Assembly: GCA_016710165.1 (NCBI GenBank)
Contig: JADJLJ010000002.1
Location: 711,501-775,500, forward strand
Length of the DNA stretch: 64,000 nucleotides
Direction of reading: 5' to 3'
Source of the DNA: Chitinophagaceae bacterium
GTDB taxonomy: Bacteria > Bacteroidota > Bacteroidia > Chitinophagales > Chitinophagaceae
Shown here in pieces: positions 43,793-51,432 of the stretch. The notes below the pieces were generated by a model. It was not told where the DNA came from, ran no database searches, and saw nothing but the letters and a program-made list of their open reading frames with translations. Position 1 is the stretch's first letter; each line of letters opens with the position of its first letter. The position numbers and the translations under genes were made by a program.

Positions 43793-44487
43793 ATGCCAAA
43801 TAATATGATGCCGAATGAAAATATGAGTGAGCCTATCAAGGTTATTATTGCCGATGATCATGTGCTGTACCGGGCGGGCGTTAAAACGGCCTTAAGTGCC
43901 AAAAAAGACGTAAAAGTGATCGGGGAGGCTGATAACGGGATGCATTTGCTGAACATGCTTAAAATGATCAGGCCGGATGTTATCCTCCTGGATATACAGA
44001 TGCCCATCATGGATGGGATCACGGCCCTGCCCGAAATAAAGAAACTTTACCCCGATGTACGGGTCATCATGCTTACCATGATGGACGATCACAGCATGAT
44101 CACAAAACTCATGGAGATAGGTGCCAACAGCTACCTCACCAAGACCAGCGACAGCGAGATCATTTACGAAGCCATTAAAACATGCTTCGAACAGGAATAT
44201 TACTTTAATTCCTTACCAACAAAGCCCCTGCTTACCAACCTTAAGCAAAAAATGATGCGTTGCCCCGGCTCCTGCAGCAGGAAGCCCATTTGAATGAAAA
44301 GGAGATCCTTATACTGAAATTAATGTGCGAGGAAAAGAGTACCAAGGAGATCGCAGATATTGTTGATCTGAGTCCCCGTACCGTAGAAGCAATAAGGGAT
44401 AAGCTGAAAGTAAAGACCGGTGCAAAAAGCACAGCCGGTTTGATCATGTATGCCGTAAAACATAATATTCTGGACGAAAGCCATTGA
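43793..44487 (+). CDS. NarL/LuxR-type response regulator 4 (orphan, frameshifted)
   Basis: The receiver half (43793 to about 44263) has IIADDH, acceptor D67 (LLDIQMPIMDG), VIMLTMMDD and YLTKT. It runs out of frame at MMRCPGSCSRKPI. The DNA-binding half continues in the next frame (RLLQQEAHLNEKEILILKLMCEEKSTKEIADIVDLSPRTVEAIRD) to 44487. One extra base in the C run 44263-44266 restores one protein of about 231 residues. If real, the receiver is detached from its output domain. The start may be one of two ATGs downstream (43805/43823). It is a close paralogue of regulator 2. Confidence 0.85.
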
Positions 44488-44533
44488 TGCGTTTTCGTTT
44501 TAATTCTGGTCTCTAAAACTGTAATGAAGAATT

Positions 44534-44560
44534 GCCCCCGGTTTACCGGGGGCTTTGTTT
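44534..44560 (+). terminator. rho-independent terminator after regulator 4
   Basis: A nine-base perfect stem (gcccccggt / accgggggc) with a two-base loop and the tract tttgttt. Confidence 0.9.
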
Positions 44561-44603
44561 TGTGGCGGCAATGGACAGCAAAAGGTTGTAGTATATTTGT
44601 CAA

Positions 44604-45446
44604 ATGGAATATTTCAGTTACAACGGTAAATTATTTGAGGAAAACAGGAACGTTATCGGGGCAAACAGCAGGGGGTTAAGATATGGGGACGGATTGTTTG
44701 AAACAATAAAAAGCCATAAAGGGCAACTGCTTTTTGCTGATGATCATTTTGAACGCATGTGGAATGGATTAGATCAGCTGCAGTTCAGGATACCGGTCCA
44801 TTTAACAGCCGGTAAATTGAAAACAGAGATCCTTGAACTCCTGGAAAAAAACAGGCACAAAGAACTGGCAAGGATCAGGCTTTGCCTCTTCCGGGGTAAT
44901 GGCGGCCTATATGATGAAATAAACCATAACCCGGAATATCTTATTCAAACCTGGGCCTTGCCAGACAACGCAGGTCAATGGAACAGCAATGGATTGACCA
45001 TGGGCATTTATTCTGAAGCAAGAAAAAGCAGGGACTGCCTCGCTAACCTGAAACACAATAATTTTTTGCCTTATGTAATGGCAGCCCTGCATGCTAAAAA
45101 ACAAAAATGGAACGATGCGGTGGTACTGAATGATGCCGGAAGAATATGCGATACTTCCATAGCCAATATTTTTCTGATCAAAGACGAAGTGATCAGCACC
45201 GTGCCGCTGGATGAGGGTTGTATAGCAGGGGTTACCCGGAAAAACGTAATAAAACTCCTTGCTGAAAATGATATCAGGGTCCGGGAAGCCCCCATCCGTG
45301 TTGAAGAACTGCTGGATGCGGATGAAGTGTTCCTGACCAATTCCATATCCAATATCCGCTGGGTACAAAGCATGGGGGATAAAAAATATTCCAACCGCTA
45401 TACCCGGGAAATTTATTCAGGTATATTCTCAACCATTTTGAAATAA
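44604..45446 (+). CDS. class IV PLP aminotransferase / aminodeoxychorismate lyase-like
   Basis: A 280-residue fold-type IV PLP enzyme. Features: RGLRYGDGLFETI near the N-terminus, RIRLCLFRGNGG, the PLP lysine in LANLKHNNFLPYV, the phosphate-binding region ISTVPLDEGCIAGVTRKNVI and EVFLTNSISNIRWV at the end. Members include 4-amino-4-deoxychorismate lyase (PabC, folate synthesis), branched-chain and D-amino-acid aminotransferases. The closest match by eye is the PabC-like group. The next gene is a photolyase, whose family can use a folate antenna; that link is speculative. Confidence 0.82.
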   Translation: MEYFSYNGKLFEENRNVIGANSRGLRYGDGLFETIKSHKGQLLFADDHFERMWNGLDQLQFRIPVHLTAGKLKTEILELLEKNRHKELARIRLCLFRGNGGLYDEINHNPEYLIQTWALPDNAGQWNSNGLTMGIYSEARKSRDCLANLKHNNFLPYVMAALHAKKQKWNDAVVLNDAGRICDTSIANIFLIKDEVISTVPLDEGCIAGVTRKNVIKLLAENDIRVREAPIRVEELLDADEVFLTNSISNIRWVQSMGDKKYSNRYTREIYSGIFSTILK

Positions 45447-45483
45447 GGCTGTTTATATCCTGAAATAAATGCCCGCCAGGGAT

Positions 45484-46812
45484 ATGCAGCCCATCAATAT
45501 TTTTTGGTTTCGCCGGGACCTACGGCTTGAAGATAATACAGGGCTATACCATGCATTGAGGTCAGGCAAACCGGTTTTACCCGTTTTTGTCTTTGATAAG
45601 AACATCCTGGATAAACTGGAGAATAAGACCGACCGTCGGGTGGAGTTTATACATGCTGCACTTGAAGAATTACAGTCTGCCCTGGTGAAAATGGGGTCTT
45701 CCCTGGAAGTGATCCATTCCACACCCCAGGAAGCTTTTAGGCAACTACTTGCCAGGTACAGGGTTGAACAGGTTTTTACCAATCACGATTATGAGCCTTA
45801 TGCAACAGAAAGAGATGCTGGCATCGCAGAATTGCTGGATGAACAGGGGGTTCGTATGTGTACCTTTAAGGACCAGGTGATCTTTGAAAATGATGAAGTG
45901 ATTAAGGACGATGGTAAACCCTATACTGTTTTTACTCCCTACAGTAAAAAATGGAAGTCACGATTAACGGATGATCATTTCAGGTCTTACCCGACCAAAA
46001 ACTACTTTAATAACTTTTATAAACAGGATCCCATACCCGTTCCGGATCTGAGATCCATCGGATTTATAGGGTCACGGGTTGTATTCCCGTCTAAAGACCT
46101 GGATGAACAACTGGTGAAAAAATACCAGGATCAAAGAAACTTTCCGGCGGTAAATGGTACTTCTAAACTAAGTGTTCATCTTCGATTCGGTACCGTAAGC
46201 ATCCGGCAGCTGGTACAAAGAAGTGTGGGCCTGAGTGAGACTTTCCTGAATGAACTTATATGGCGTGACTTTTACCATATGATACTCTGGCATTTTCCGC
46301 AGGTAGGTACCGGCAAGGCTTTTAAACCGGAGTATGACCAAATTGAATGGCGAAAGGACAACGGCGAATTTGATAGCTGGTGTAAGGGACAAACCGGGTA
46401 TCCCATTGTGGATGCAGGCATGCGGGAGTTGAATGAGACCGGCTTCATGCACAACCGGGTTCGGATGATCGTCGCTTCTTTCTTAACGAAGCACTTATTG
46501 CTGGATTGGCGTTTGGGGGAAGCGTACTTCGCAGAAAAATTACTGGACTTCGACCTGGCCGCCAACAACGGTGGCTGGCAATGGGCAGCCGGAAGCGGTT
46601 GTGATGCAGCGCCATACTTCCGGATATTCAATCCCTACCTGCAAACACAGAAATTCGATCCTGAACTTGTGTATATAAAAAAATGGGTTCCGGAACTAAA
46701 TGAATTCAGTTATCCAAAGCCGGTCGTTGAACATGATCTTGCAAGAAAGCGTTGCCTGGAAGTTTATGGTAAGGCATTAAAGAAAGATATGACTGTTGGA
46801 CTCAGGGATTAG
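45484..46812 (+). CDS. cryptochrome/DNA photolyase family protein
   Basis: A flavoprotein of 442 residues. The N-terminal antenna domain begins INIFWFRRDLRLEDNTGLYHAL. The FAD-binding C-terminal half has KLSVHLRFGTVSIRQL, NELIWRDFYHMILWHFP, GQTGYPIVDAGMRELNETG, FMHNRVRMIVASFLTKHLL and DLAANNGGWQWAAGSGCDAAPYFRIFNP. These are the residues of class I CPD photolyases, so repair activity is likely. The ATG at 45484 is preferred, though one 15 bases earlier is possible. Its end overlaps mqnD (opposite strand) by 11 bases. Confidence 0.93.
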   Translation: MQPINIFWFRRDLRLEDNTGLYHALRSGKPVLPVFVFDKNILDKLENKTDRRVEFIHAALEELQSALVKMGSSLEVIHSTPQEAFRQLLARYRVEQVFTNHDYEPYATERDAGIAELLDEQGVRMCTFKDQVIFENDEVIKDDGKPYTVFTPYSKKWKSRLTDDHFRSYPTKNYFNNFYKQDPIPVPDLRSIGFIGSRVVFPSKDLDEQLVKKYQDQRNFPAVNGTSKLSVHLRFGTVSIRQLVQRSVGLSETFLNELIWRDFYHMILWHFPQVGTGKAFKPEYDQIEWRKDNGEFDSWCKGQTGYPIVDAGMRELNETGFMHNRVRMIVASFLTKHLLLDWRLGEAYFAEKLLDFDLAANNGGWQWAAGSGCDAAPYFRIFNPYLQTQKFDPELVYIKKWVPELNEFSYPKPVVEHDLARKRCLEVYGKALKKDMTVGLRD

Positions 46813-47641
46813 TATCATCTAAAAAGACATTGCCGGTTACAGGAACGCCCTTGTTGATTCGTGCGGATACTTCCAATAATTTATTAACTGCCTTTTTTCC
46901 CTCTGTTCCCAGGTTAAGGGAGTACTTATTCACATACAGGTCAATGTGCTTTCGCATTACTTCCTCACTCATTTCCTGTGCATGCATCCGGATATAATCA
47001 TTCAGCTGCGGATATTGTGTGTATGCATATTCAATACTTTTCATGATCAGCCAGTTCACTTCCTGCTGAACAGCCTGGTCAGTATCCCGTTTAATTACGA
47101 TGCCGCCAAGAGGAATGGCATTGCCTGTTTCTTTCTCCCAGTGATCACCCAGGTCTGTTATTTTTTCCAGTCCTTTTGCTGCATAGGTAAACCTGTTTTC
47201 GTGAATGATGACCCCCGGGCCTTTACCTTCCAGTACAAAATCCTCTATCTTATCATACCGTAAAAAGACCTTTTTTTTTGCATCGGGATACGCCAGCGAG
47301 AACAACAAATGGGCGGTTGTATTTTCGCCGGGTATTGCGATGGTACAATCTTCGATTTTTCCGGTTTTGAATGCTGCATTTTTAATGAACAAGGGTCCAA
47401 CACCCCTTCCCAAAGCGCTGCCACTGTTCAATAAGATATATTTATCCAGCACCAATGGCAATACGCCGTAGCTCAGTTTAGTGATATCCAGTTTGCCTTC
47501 CATAGCCCATTCATTCAGGGTTTGTACATCTTCAAGCACTGCGTCAACCTCCAGGCCTCCGGTATCGATCTTATTATTTACCAGTGCATCAAAAATAAAT
47601 GTATCGTTGGGACAGGGTGAAAAGCCTAAAGTAAGTTTCAT
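46802..47641 (-). CDS. mqnD: 1,4-dihydroxy-6-naphthoate synthase
   Basis: The last dedicated enzyme of the futalosine route to menaquinone, converting cyclic dehypoxanthinyl futalosine. The 279-residue periplasmic-binding-protein-like fold has the family start LTLGFSPCPNDTFIFDALV, KLSYGVLPLV, GRGVGPL, IAIPGENTTAHLL and GVIIHENRFTY. It lies directly downstream of mqnB on the same strand, with a palindromic element and an octamer array between. Confidence 0.95.
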   Translation of the reverse strand: MKLTLGFSPCPNDTFIFDALVNNKIDTGGLEVDAVLEDVQTLNEWAMEGKLDITKLSYGVLPLVLDKYILLNSGSALGRGVGPLFIKNAAFKTGKIEDCTIAIPGENTTAHLLFSLAYPDAKKKVFLRYDKIEDFVLEGKGPGVIIHENRFTYAAKGLEKITDLGDHWEKETGNAIPLGGIVIKRDTDQAVQQEVNWLIMKSIEYAYTQYPQLNDYIRMHAQEMSEEVMRKHIDLYVNKYSLNLGTEGKKAVNKLLEVSARINKGVPVTGNVFLDDTNP

Positions 47642-47657
47642 TAAGATTATGTTTTAT

Positions 47658-47709
47658 ACCCCTTTAGGGGATGGGGGTTAATCCGTTAATCCGTTAATCC
47701 GTTAATCCG
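47658..47709 (+). repeat. palindromic element joined to a perfect octamer array
   Basis: acccctttaggggatggggg (47658-47677) continues into four exact copies of ttaatccg (47678-47709). On the minus strand the array encodes the last residues of MqnB and its stop, and the element lies between mqnB and mqnD. Confidence 0.8.
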
Positions 47710-48323
47710 TGAATTAGTTTCAATAATTCTGTATTCAGGTTATCTATCGCCTCTTTCATCTTCCACTTTGTCTTATCTCTTTCTCCCACTAAATTGGATA
47801 CCGATCTTAGCTGCAGGAAGGGAATATTCTCCTGCAAACAAATATAATGCAGGGCAGCTCCTTCCATCGACTCGATACCGGCATTAAAATGCTTTACAAG
47901 CTGCTGCTTTTGTAATAAGCTGTCGCTTACCTTATTTACTGTAACCGCTGATACAACTTCCAGAGTTGTTTGTTGCATCAGTTTACTGTTATTTACAAGC
48001 CAGCCGTTTGTAAAAGGAAATTCATTCTTGTCAGCAAGGCCCGATTCAAACAAGGGTATAAAATTCTCCTTCTCTTCTGCTCCCAGGTCGGCAAATGTAT
48101 CCTGCTTCACCAGTACCACCTGCCCCAACCGGACCCCGGAATTAAATGTACCGGCAATGCCGGCCTGGATGATCAGGTCATAGTCTATTTGCTGCATCCT
48201 TTTCTGCAGGTGATACATGGCAGCAGGTACCCCCACACCCGAAACCAGTATATCTGTTCCGGTATTGGCATCTGAGAATGGCTTGATCTCCTGCTCGGTT
48301 GCGGATAGTAATAAGATCTGCAT
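47694..48323 (-). CDS. mqnB: futalosine hydrolase
   Basis: A nucleosidase of the MTA/SAH phosphorylase fold that removes hypoxanthine from futalosine, upstream of MqnC/MqnD. About 209 residues: MQILLLSATEQEIKPF, the nucleoside site DLIIQAGIAGTF, VVLVKQDTFADLGAEE, and ESMEGAALHYICLQENIPFLQLRSVSN with the catalytic-site Glu. The last residues (HGLTD) are encoded by the octamer array. The start at 48323 fits the family. It is divergent from the PTPS pseudogene. Confidence 0.92.
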   Translation of the reverse strand: MQILLLSATEQEIKPFSDANTGTDILVSGVGVPAAMYHLQKRMQQIDYDLIIQAGIAGTFNSGVRLGQVVLVKQDTFADLGAEEKENFIPLFESGLADKNEFPFTNGWLVNNSKLMQQTTLEVVSAVTVNKVSDSLLQKQQLVKHFNAGIESMEGAALHYICLQENIPFLQLRSVSNLVGERDKTKWKMKEAIDNLNTELLKLIHGLTD

Positions 48324-48396
48324 GGGGCAAATTTCGTGTTTACGCTTCATATTTCAGGATTTTGCAGCTACCTTTGCCGAAATTTTGGAGATTTAA

Positions 48397-48805
48397 ATGG
48401 TTTACATCACACGGACGGAACATTTTAATGCGGCTCATAAACTGTACAATCCCAACTGGAGCAGGGAAAAGAATGAGGAAGTATTTGGCAGGTGCGCCAA
48501 TGAGAACTGGCACGGACATAATTTTGAATTGCATGTGACCATAAAGGGCGACCCGGACCCGGATACCGGTTTTGTTTATGATGTGAAAAAACTGAGTGAT
48601 CATCAACGAACACGTAATTGAAAAACTTGACCATAAGAACCTGAACCTGGACGTGGATTTCATGGCCGGCAAAATGTGTTCGATCGAAAACCTGGTGATC
48701 GGGATATGGGATCAACTGGTACCACACCTGCCCAAGGGGGTTCAGCTCCATTGCCTCAAACTGAGGGAAACTCCCAAGATATATACCGAGTACTACGGAG
48801 ATTAA
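48397..48805 (+). pseudogene. 6-pyruvoyl-tetrahydropterin synthase/QueD-like, copy 1, broken
   Basis: The first frame encodes the PTPS zinc-site region (TEHFNAAHKLYNPNW, CANENWHGHNFELHV) up to VYDVKKLSD and then a stop at 48619-48621. The second half (IINEHVIEKLDHKNLNLDVDF ... CLKLRETPKIYTEYYGD) follows in another frame from about 48597. A two-base loss within agtgatcatc (around 48594-48604) fits best, since relatives read LSDII. This differs from the single-base homopolymer breaks elsewhere, so genuine decay is more likely here. An intact paralogue lies 170 bases downstream. Confidence 0.8.
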
Positions 48806-48974
48806 TTTTTTCTTTGCTGCAAACAATTCTTAACTTTATTTGTAATTAGCTTCAATAGCCGGTGTGTTTTGAACAGCAGACTTCTGTTTCAGCCGCCTGC
48901 CACATTGCACCTGATTAAACGGAAATATTTTCAGATTTTTCAGAGACAAGGGGCCCGCATCAATAGTGTTTAAT

Positions 48975-49391
48975 ATGAGTGAAAAAGTAGCTGTTTACCG
49001 TAAAGAGCATTTCAATGCAGCCCACCGGCTGTACAACCCGGCATGGGATGAAGCAACCAACGATAGGGTGTTTGGTAAATGCAATAACCCGAACTTTCAT
49101 GGGCATAATTATGAACTGATCGTGAAACTGGTTGGCGAACCGGACCCTGCCACGGGTTATGTATACGACCTGAAACGGCTGAGTGACCTGGTCAGGTCAA
49201 CGGTTATTGACCGTTTTGATCACAAAAACCTGAATGAGGACCTGGTAGAATTCAGGAACCTGAACCCTACCGCAGAAAACATAGTAGTTGTTATCTATAA
49301 AATATTAAGGGCAAAGATCGACCCGAAATACGACCTGCACGTGCGGCTTTATGAAACCGAACGGAATTTTGTGGAATACCCTGCGAACTAA
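48975..49391 (+). CDS. 6-pyruvoyl-tetrahydropterin synthase / 6-carboxytetrahydropterin synthase family
   Basis: A 138-residue T-fold protein with the zinc ligands KEHFNAAHRLYN and NFHGHNYELIV, catalytic cysteine region FGKCNNPNFHGH, DHKNLNEDL and the C-terminal Glu in LYETERNFVEYP. It converts dihydroneopterin triphosphate towards 6-carboxytetrahydropterin (queuosine pathway) or pyruvoyl-tetrahydropterin; the motif set does not settle which. It forms a cluster with folE, which makes its substrate. Confidence 0.9.
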   Translation: MSEKVAVYRKEHFNAAHRLYNPAWDEATNDRVFGKCNNPNFHGHNYELIVKLVGEPDPATGYVYDLKRLSDLVRSTVIDRFDHKNLNEDLVEFRNLNPTAENIVVVIYKILRAKIDPKYDLHVRLYETERNFVEYPAN

Positions 49392-49431
49392 CAACAGGCA
49401 AACTTGTTTAACAGGCATTAAAGTAAAATAA

Positions 49432-50028
49432 ATGGCTTATAAGAAGATCGAGCAGTATGATGATGCAACCACATCCGGGCTCATGAAGAATTACCGGAGT
49501 ACCTTGCAATTGCTGGGAGAAGATCCGGACAGGGAAGGATTGCTGAAAACCCCTGAACGCCTGGCACAGGCCATGCAGTTCCTTACACAGGGATATGGCA
49601 TTGATGCAAACGAGATACTGAATTCAGCCAAGTTTCATGAAGAGGTCAGCGAAATGGTGATCGTGAAGGATATTGAATTGTACAGCATGTGCGAGCACCA
49701 CATGCTGCCCTTTTATGGGAAAGCACATGTGGCTTATATTCCCAATGGATACATTACCGGGCTGAGCAAGATCGCACGGGTGGTGGATGCGTACAGCCGC
49801 CGCCTGCAGGTACAGGAACGATTGACACACCAGATACTGAATTCGATAAAGGAAACACTGCAGCCATTAGGTGTTGCAGTGGTCATTGAAGCATCGCACC
49901 TGTGCATGATGATGCGGGGAGTGGAGAAACAAAATTCGGTTACGACCACATCCGCATTCTGGGGTGAGTTTGAAAAGAATGAGACCCGCAGTGAGTTTGT
50001 GAAACTGATCAGCGCCAAACTGCACTAA
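49432..50028 (+). CDS. folE: GTP cyclohydrolase I
   Basis: The first enzyme of tetrahydrofolate and pterin synthesis. 198 residues, with the zinc-site cysteine C87 in MCEHHMLPFYGKAHVAYIP, TGLSKIARVVDAYSRRLQVQERLT and the second zinc cysteine in EASHLCMMMRGVEKQ. Gly-Arg-rich loops and length are standard. It follows the PTPS gene by 40 bases. Its stop codon runs straight into an octamer array. Confidence 0.96.
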   Translation: MAYKKIEQYDDATTSGLMKNYRSTLQLLGEDPDREGLLKTPERLAQAMQFLTQGYGIDANEILNSAKFHEEVSEMVIVKDIELYSMCEHHMLPFYGKAHVAYIPNGYITGLSKIARVVDAYSRRLQVQERLTHQILNSIKETLQPLGVAVVIEASHLCMMMRGVEKQNSVTTTSAFWGEFEKNETRSEFVKLISAKLH

Positions 50029-50068
50029 GTTTATTTGTTTATTAGTTTACCCGTTTATTTGTCGTTAG
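50029..50068. repeat. octamer array (gtttattN type), left flank of the four-helix gene
   Basis: Five phased 8-base units, gtttattt, gtttatta and similar, start at the base after the folE stop codon. They are the inverted counterpart of the array at 50481-50520. Confidence 0.75.
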
Positions 50069-50097
50069 AACTTTTTAACTTCAGATAAACTTTTTTT

Positions 50098-50475
50098 ATG
50101 CATACCCTTGAAGATCTGGAAGTTTATGACCTTTCCCAGGATTTTAGTGACCCGATATGGTTTATGGTAGATAAATGGGAAAATTTTGCGAAGTTTGGTA
50201 TTGGGAAACAAATGACTGCAGCAGCAGATTCTATTTCAGCGAATAAAGCAGAAGGATATGGACGTTTTTTTATAAAAGAGAATATTAATTTTTGCTTTTA
50301 CAGCAGGGGTTCAATTTTGGAGACAAAAAACTGGCTGCAAAAATCGGCCAGAAGAAATTTAGTTGATAAAGAAGAATATGATATTCTGGTGAATCTTTTG
50401 GAAATAATCCATGAAAAATTGAACGGGTATATCAAAGTACTGAAAGAGAATCTGAATAAACAAAAAAAGGACTGA
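50098..50475 (+). CDS. four-helix-bundle protein (S23/bvIVP family)
   Basis: A 125-residue all-helical protein of the 23S rRNA intervening-sequence (S23) family, related to the Avd accessory protein of diversity-generating retroelements. The signatures are LSQDFSDPIWFMVDKW, KFGIGKQMTAAADSISANKAEGYGR, FCFYSRGSILETKNWLQKSARR and a lysine-rich tail. Stand-alone copies are frequent in Bacteroidota; the function is unknown, with proposed RNA binding. No reverse transcriptase or variable repeat is nearby. Lower GC than folE and fabD and flanking inverted octamer arrays suggest an inserted cassette. Confidence 0.85.
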   Translation: MHTLEDLEVYDLSQDFSDPIWFMVDKWENFAKFGIGKQMTAAADSISANKAEGYGRFFIKENINFCFYSRGSILETKNWLQKSARRNLVDKEEYDILVNLLEIIHEKLNGYIKVLKENLNKQKKD

Positions 50476-50480
50476 TCTCC

Positions 50481-50520
50481 AAACGAATAAACCAATAAAC
50501 CAGTAAACGATTAAACGTCC
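50481..50520. repeat. octamer array (aaacNaNt type), right flank of the four-helix gene
   Basis: Five phased 8-base units, aaacgaat, aaaccaat, aaaccagt and similar, ending four bases before the fabD ATG. Reverse-complemented they read as gttt-based octamers like those at 50029-50068. Confidence 0.75.
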
Positions 50521-50524
50521 AACG

Positions 50525-51415
50525 ATGGCTCATGCATATATATTCCCCGGGCAGGGATCCCAGTTCAGCGGAATGGGAAAGAACCTATACGACTCAGATC
50601 CTTTTTCAAAAGACCTGTTTGAACAGGCAAATGAGATACTTGGTTTCCGGATATCGGATATCATGTTCAATGGCTCGGATGAGGACCTGAAGCAGACCAA
50701 TGTTACGCAACCGGCCGTATTCCTGCATTCCGTGATCGCTTTTAAAACATTGCCTGATGCCAGGCCGGGAATGGTGGCGGGCCATTCCCTGGGAGAATTT
50801 TCAGCACTGGTGGCAAACGGCGCCCTTAGTTTTGAAAATGCATTGATGCTTGTTTCGATCAGGGCACAGGCCATGCAGCGGGCCTGCGAAATGAACCCTT
50901 CCACCATGGCAGCGGTGCTGGCACTGGCCGATGAAAAAGTAGAAGAGATATGCAAGGCCGTAACTACTGAAACAGGCGAAGTGGTAGTTCCTGCAAATTA
51001 TAATTGCCCGGGCCAGCTGGTCATAAGCGGAACCATTAAAGGAATTGATATTGCCTGTGAACGGATGAAAGCCGCCGGTGCAAAAAGAGCGCTGGTCTTG
51101 CCGGTAGGTGGCGCTTTTCATTCACCACTGATGATGCCGGCGAAAGAAGAATTGGCAGCTGCCATTGATGCCACCCATTTCAACCATCCTTCCTGCCCGG
51201 TTTACCAGAATGTGGTGGCAAGGGCAGTAACCGATGCCGCAGAAATAAAGCGGAATTTAATTGACCAGTTGACCGGTGCGGTTAAATGGACGCAGAGTGT
51301 TCAGGCCATGATCGCAGGCGGTGCAAAACAATTCACAGAGGCCGGACCGGGAAAAGTGCTGCAGGGGCTGGTTTTGAAAATAAATAAAGAAATGCAGGTT
51401 GACGGGGTGAGTTAG
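50525..51415 (+). CDS. fabD: malonyl-CoA:ACP transacylase
   Basis: This enzyme loads malonate onto acyl carrier protein for fatty-acid synthesis. 296 residues: FPGQGSQFSGMGKNLY at the N-terminus, nucleophile S88 in GHSLGEFSALVANGAL, active-site region GGAFHSPLM and the C-terminal AGPGKVLQGLV. It stands alone rather than in a fab cluster; the ATG is almost continuous with the octamer array upstream. Confidence 0.95.
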   Translation: MAHAYIFPGQGSQFSGMGKNLYDSDPFSKDLFEQANEILGFRISDIMFNGSDEDLKQTNVTQPAVFLHSVIAFKTLPDARPGMVAGHSLGEFSALVANGALSFENALMLVSIRAQAMQRACEMNPSTMAAVLALADEKVEEICKAVTTETGEVVVPANYNCPGQLVISGTIKGIDIACERMKAAGAKRALVLPVGGAFHSPLMMPAKEELAAAIDATHFNHPSCPVYQNVVARAVTDAAEIKRNLIDQLTGAVKWTQSVQAMIAGGAKQFTEAGPGKVLQGLVLKINKEMQVDGVS

Positions 51416-51432
51416 TAAGAATCATCTTTGTT

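Noticed and set aside
44260..44487. Independent small LuxR-type DNA-binding protein
   Set aside because: It continues the receiver at 43793-44263 exactly where the other regulators have their linker; a single missing base explains the split.
38834..44487. Prophage or integrative element
   Set aside because: No integrase, transposase, att repeats, tRNA or phage structural genes were seen around the AT-rich island.
50098..50475. Diversity-generating retroelement because of the Avd-like four-helix protein
   Set aside because: No reverse transcriptase, template repeat or variable repeat was seen in the window.
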